Assembly: GCA_034231615.1 (NCBI GenBank) | Contig: CM067306.1 | Span: forward strand, 65,685,790 to 65,749,789 | Length of the DNA stretch: 64,000 bases | Direction: 5' to 3' | DNA from: Meghimatium bilineatum | Lineage: Eukaryota; Mollusca; Gastropoda; Stylommatophora; Philomycidae | Part shown: positions 63,860-64,000 of the stretch, piece after piece | Numbering within the stretch: the stretch's first letter is position 1 | Layout of the letters: each line of letters begins with the position of its first letter | Notes under the pieces: model-generated | What the model was told of the DNA's origin: nothing | What the model saw: only the letters and a program-made list of their open reading frames with translations | The model's database searches: none | Translations under genes and position numbers: made by a program

Positions 63860-64000
63860 CATTATTCTTCTTCTTCTGCTTTCGTTCTCAAACTCTAGCA
63901 GGTTCGCGGGATGTAGTCTGGAGAGTGGAATGCGTTGTGTATTGGTTTACAGCTTAGCTGCGATATCTGCAACTTTCGATTTGACACATATGATTTCAGC
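63860..64000 (+). repeat. Rep-B copy, running off the window
   Basis: TTCTTCTTCTGCTTTCGTTC, TCTAGCAGGTTCGCGGGATG, GCTGCGATATCTGCAAC. Extends past the window end. Confidence 0.65.

Overview
This is a eukaryotic (animal) window. It shows multi-exon coding with GT..AG introns, very long introns, AT-rich DNA, several clades of non-LTR retrotransposon, Penelope-like elements and an unusually dense set of minisatellites. Retrotransposon 3' ORFs ending in C2H2-finger motifs and the recurring TAGGCCTA word suggest an invertebrate, possibly a mollusc or another lophotrochozoan. That placement is inference only. There is one 100-base assembly gap (9690-9789).

Two host genes can be supported. At the left end, on the minus strand, is one exon (1931-2146) of mitochondrial elongation factor Ts. 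On the plus strand, a type I membrane receptor of the immunoglobulin superfamily can be assembled by hand from 13396 to at least 44928, and perhaps to a stop codon at 53919-53921. Its parts are a signal-peptide exon, a V-like Ig domain split over two exons, a second Ig domain split over two exons, a stalk plus transmembrane exon, and acidic cytoplasmic exons. Intron phases agree at every junction (1,2,1,0,1,2,1, then 1 into the proposed last exon). The predicted product is about 427 residues up to exon 8, or 444 with the proposed exon 9. The gene occupies 40 kb because its introns are filled with repeats.

The most unusual feature is that splice junctions of the receptor gene have been tandemly amplified. 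The acceptor of the transmembrane exon sits at the end of a roughly 10-unit array, most units of which carry their own polypyrimidine tract and TAG. The donor of the exon closing Ig domain 1 matches the core of a roughly 17-unit, 35-bp array in the following intron. The acceptor of the cytoplasmic exon exists in three 51-bp copies, two of them with AG and in frame. The donors of two other exons are duplicated two and three times.

The rest is mobile-element debris. 13.7-16.8 kb holds a nested RTE-type insertion with an inverted 5' end and a 9-bp target duplication inside an older LINE tail. LINE fragments lie throughout. Penelope-like RT is at 30.6-31.3 kb and GIY-YIG at 40.9-41.2 kb. A 170-bp short element (called Rep-A here) occurs about nine times, several copies with target duplications. 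Several minisatellites grew out of LINE coding sequence, most clearly at 61.2-62.1 kb. 31.6-38.4 kb and 49.6-52.6 kb are largely tandem arrays.

Repeat names Rep-A to Rep-G are local labels. No database search was possible, so family assignments rest on motifs read directly.
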